DNA from: JAJPJE01 sp963848375
GTDB lineage: Bacteria; Acidobacteriota; Terriglobia; Terriglobales; Acidobacteriaceae
Direction of reading: 5' to 3'
DNA length: 64,000 bases
Assembly: GCA_963848375.1 (NCBI GenBank)
Contig: CAWKDK010000023.1
Coordinates: 62,001-126,000, forward strand
The notes under the pieces: model-generated
Told to the model about the DNA's origin: nothing
Seen by the model: the letters and a program-made list of their open reading frames with translations, nothing else
Database searches by the model: none
Translations under genes and position numbers: made by a program
Part shown: piece after piece, positions 63,507-64,000 of the stretch
Numbering within the stretch: the stretch's first letter is position 1
Layout of the letters: every line of letters starts with the position of its first letter

Positions 63507-63897
63507 TGGTCTTCTCCGTACATCTGTCCTAGCCGGTGTCTAATTCCGGCGCGTTTGTGATTAGAACTCTCCTCAAGCTGGTGTGTTGCTCTTCCGAAAA
63601 CCTGCGCGTAGCTGCTTGCGACCGTGGGTGAAACGACTCATTCTGCTCGTAGCCACCGAGCGCTGTACCTGCGTCCCATGACATAGGGACCCGCGTTCTG
63701 GTTCGCCACGATGCTGCCTTGAAAGAAGACAGAATCGTCATCGAATGGAAATGGCTGGAAACTGACGGGACAACCGTAACAAGAACCAAAGCCCAAAACT
63801 GCACATCTGTGCAATGGTCTCAGGCCAGTCGCAAGACATATCGCCAATCGAGGCAACAATGTGTCAAATCGTAGCAGCGGCTGGGGGGCAATCGGAG
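63507..63897. other. stretch without a certain gene
   Basis: Open frames exist on the minus strand (63529-63804 and 63638-63901), but neither looks protein-like from end to end. A frameshifted gene is possible. Confidence 0.3.
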
Positions 63898-64000
63898 TCA
63901 AAGGCGACCTACCGTAGATTTGCCATCATCGAAATAGTCATCGAGCGTGAGAATCTCCGGCCAATACATCGCGCCGAAAGTCAGGAGTATTGATGTGTCC
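63898..64000 (-). CDS. C-terminal end of a gene cut by the window edge (possible)
   Basis: The minus frame entering from the edge reads DTSILLTFGAMYWPEILTLD and DYFDDGKSTVGRL, then TGA at 63898. The residues are protein-like, but only 33 are visible, so no assignment is possible. Confidence 0.3.
   Translation of the reverse strand, partial: DTSILLTFGAMYWPEILTLDDYFDDGKSTVGRL

Larger units (their letters stand above)
54719..64000. mobile_element. candidate tRNA-Ala-borne integrated element or island (right end not found)
   Basis: Signs of an element are a tyrosine integrase starting 78 bases after a tRNA gene, phage-type and HEPN-type proteins, an AT-rich repeat region and a run of short unknown genes, in contrast to the housekeeping genes before 54.5 kb. 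I searched by eye for a second copy of the tRNA 3' end (CCCGACCAGGTCCACCA) and saw none, so the right border lies beyond the window or has decayed. The given end is only the window edge. Confidence 0.4.

Noticed and set aside
1..64000. insertion sequences
   Set aside because: No transposase frame or terminal inverted repeats were recognised anywhere in the window.

Overview
The window looks like chromosomal DNA of an acidobacterium (phylum Acidobacteriota, probably class Terriglobia). This is an inference from moderate-to-high GC, many secreted proteins with TonB, LolA, AsmA or TPR character, the short intergenic palindromes and several small protein families I associate with that phylum. No rRNA is present; one tRNA gene is seen. 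Many genes that should be intact carry one-base frameshifts, mostly insertions beside short runs, and these look more like uncorrected sequencing errors than decay.

Layout. 1-13.6 kb: a cut-off OPT-family transporter, a ComF phosphoribosyltransferase, an HNH endonuclease, a kinase-fold protein, a LolA-like secreted protein, an S9 peptidase, a large secreted protein with a degenerate metalloprotease region, a BrkB/YihY membrane protein and small hypotheticals. 14-27.6 kb: a VOC protein, M28 aminopeptidase, class III cyclase-like protein, TonB-like protein, beta-CASP metallo-beta-lactamase, DinB protein, M48 protease, DUF2207-like protein, trpD and a MOSC protein. 27.7-41.9 kb: housekeeping genes including sucC / small gene / sucD, ndk, purA, mutM, two ROK-type proteins, hisC, rluB, scpB, scpA, trpS and an M50 protease. 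42-54.5 kb: an envelope-biogenesis block on the minus strand. It runs from an ECF sigma factor and its anti-sigma factor, through two TPR-type secreted proteins, RNase III, a 52-residue membrane peptide and two tandem signal peptidases, to an AsmA protein and a secreted partner. Most of these junctions overlap or are very short, so much of the block is probably co-transcribed.

54.6-64 kb is different. A tRNA-Ala(GGC) gene is followed within 80 bases by a tyrosine integrase, then a HEPN-like protein. Next comes an AT-rich stretch with iteron-like GGTGTAGG repeats, a phage-type hypothetical, and a stand-alone receiver-like protein lacking its phosphoacceptor. A stand-alone histidine-kinase dimerisation helix pair lacking its histidine lies 1.3 kb away. 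Many proteins of 35-150 residues follow (zinc ribbon, PilZ-like, coiled coil). I read this as a tRNA-borne integrated element or island whose right end I could not find.

Across the older part of the window several families of short palindromes lie between genes. The most striking has constant outer arms (TCCCACCC ... GGGGCACCC) around an inner stem whose two sides change together from copy to copy.
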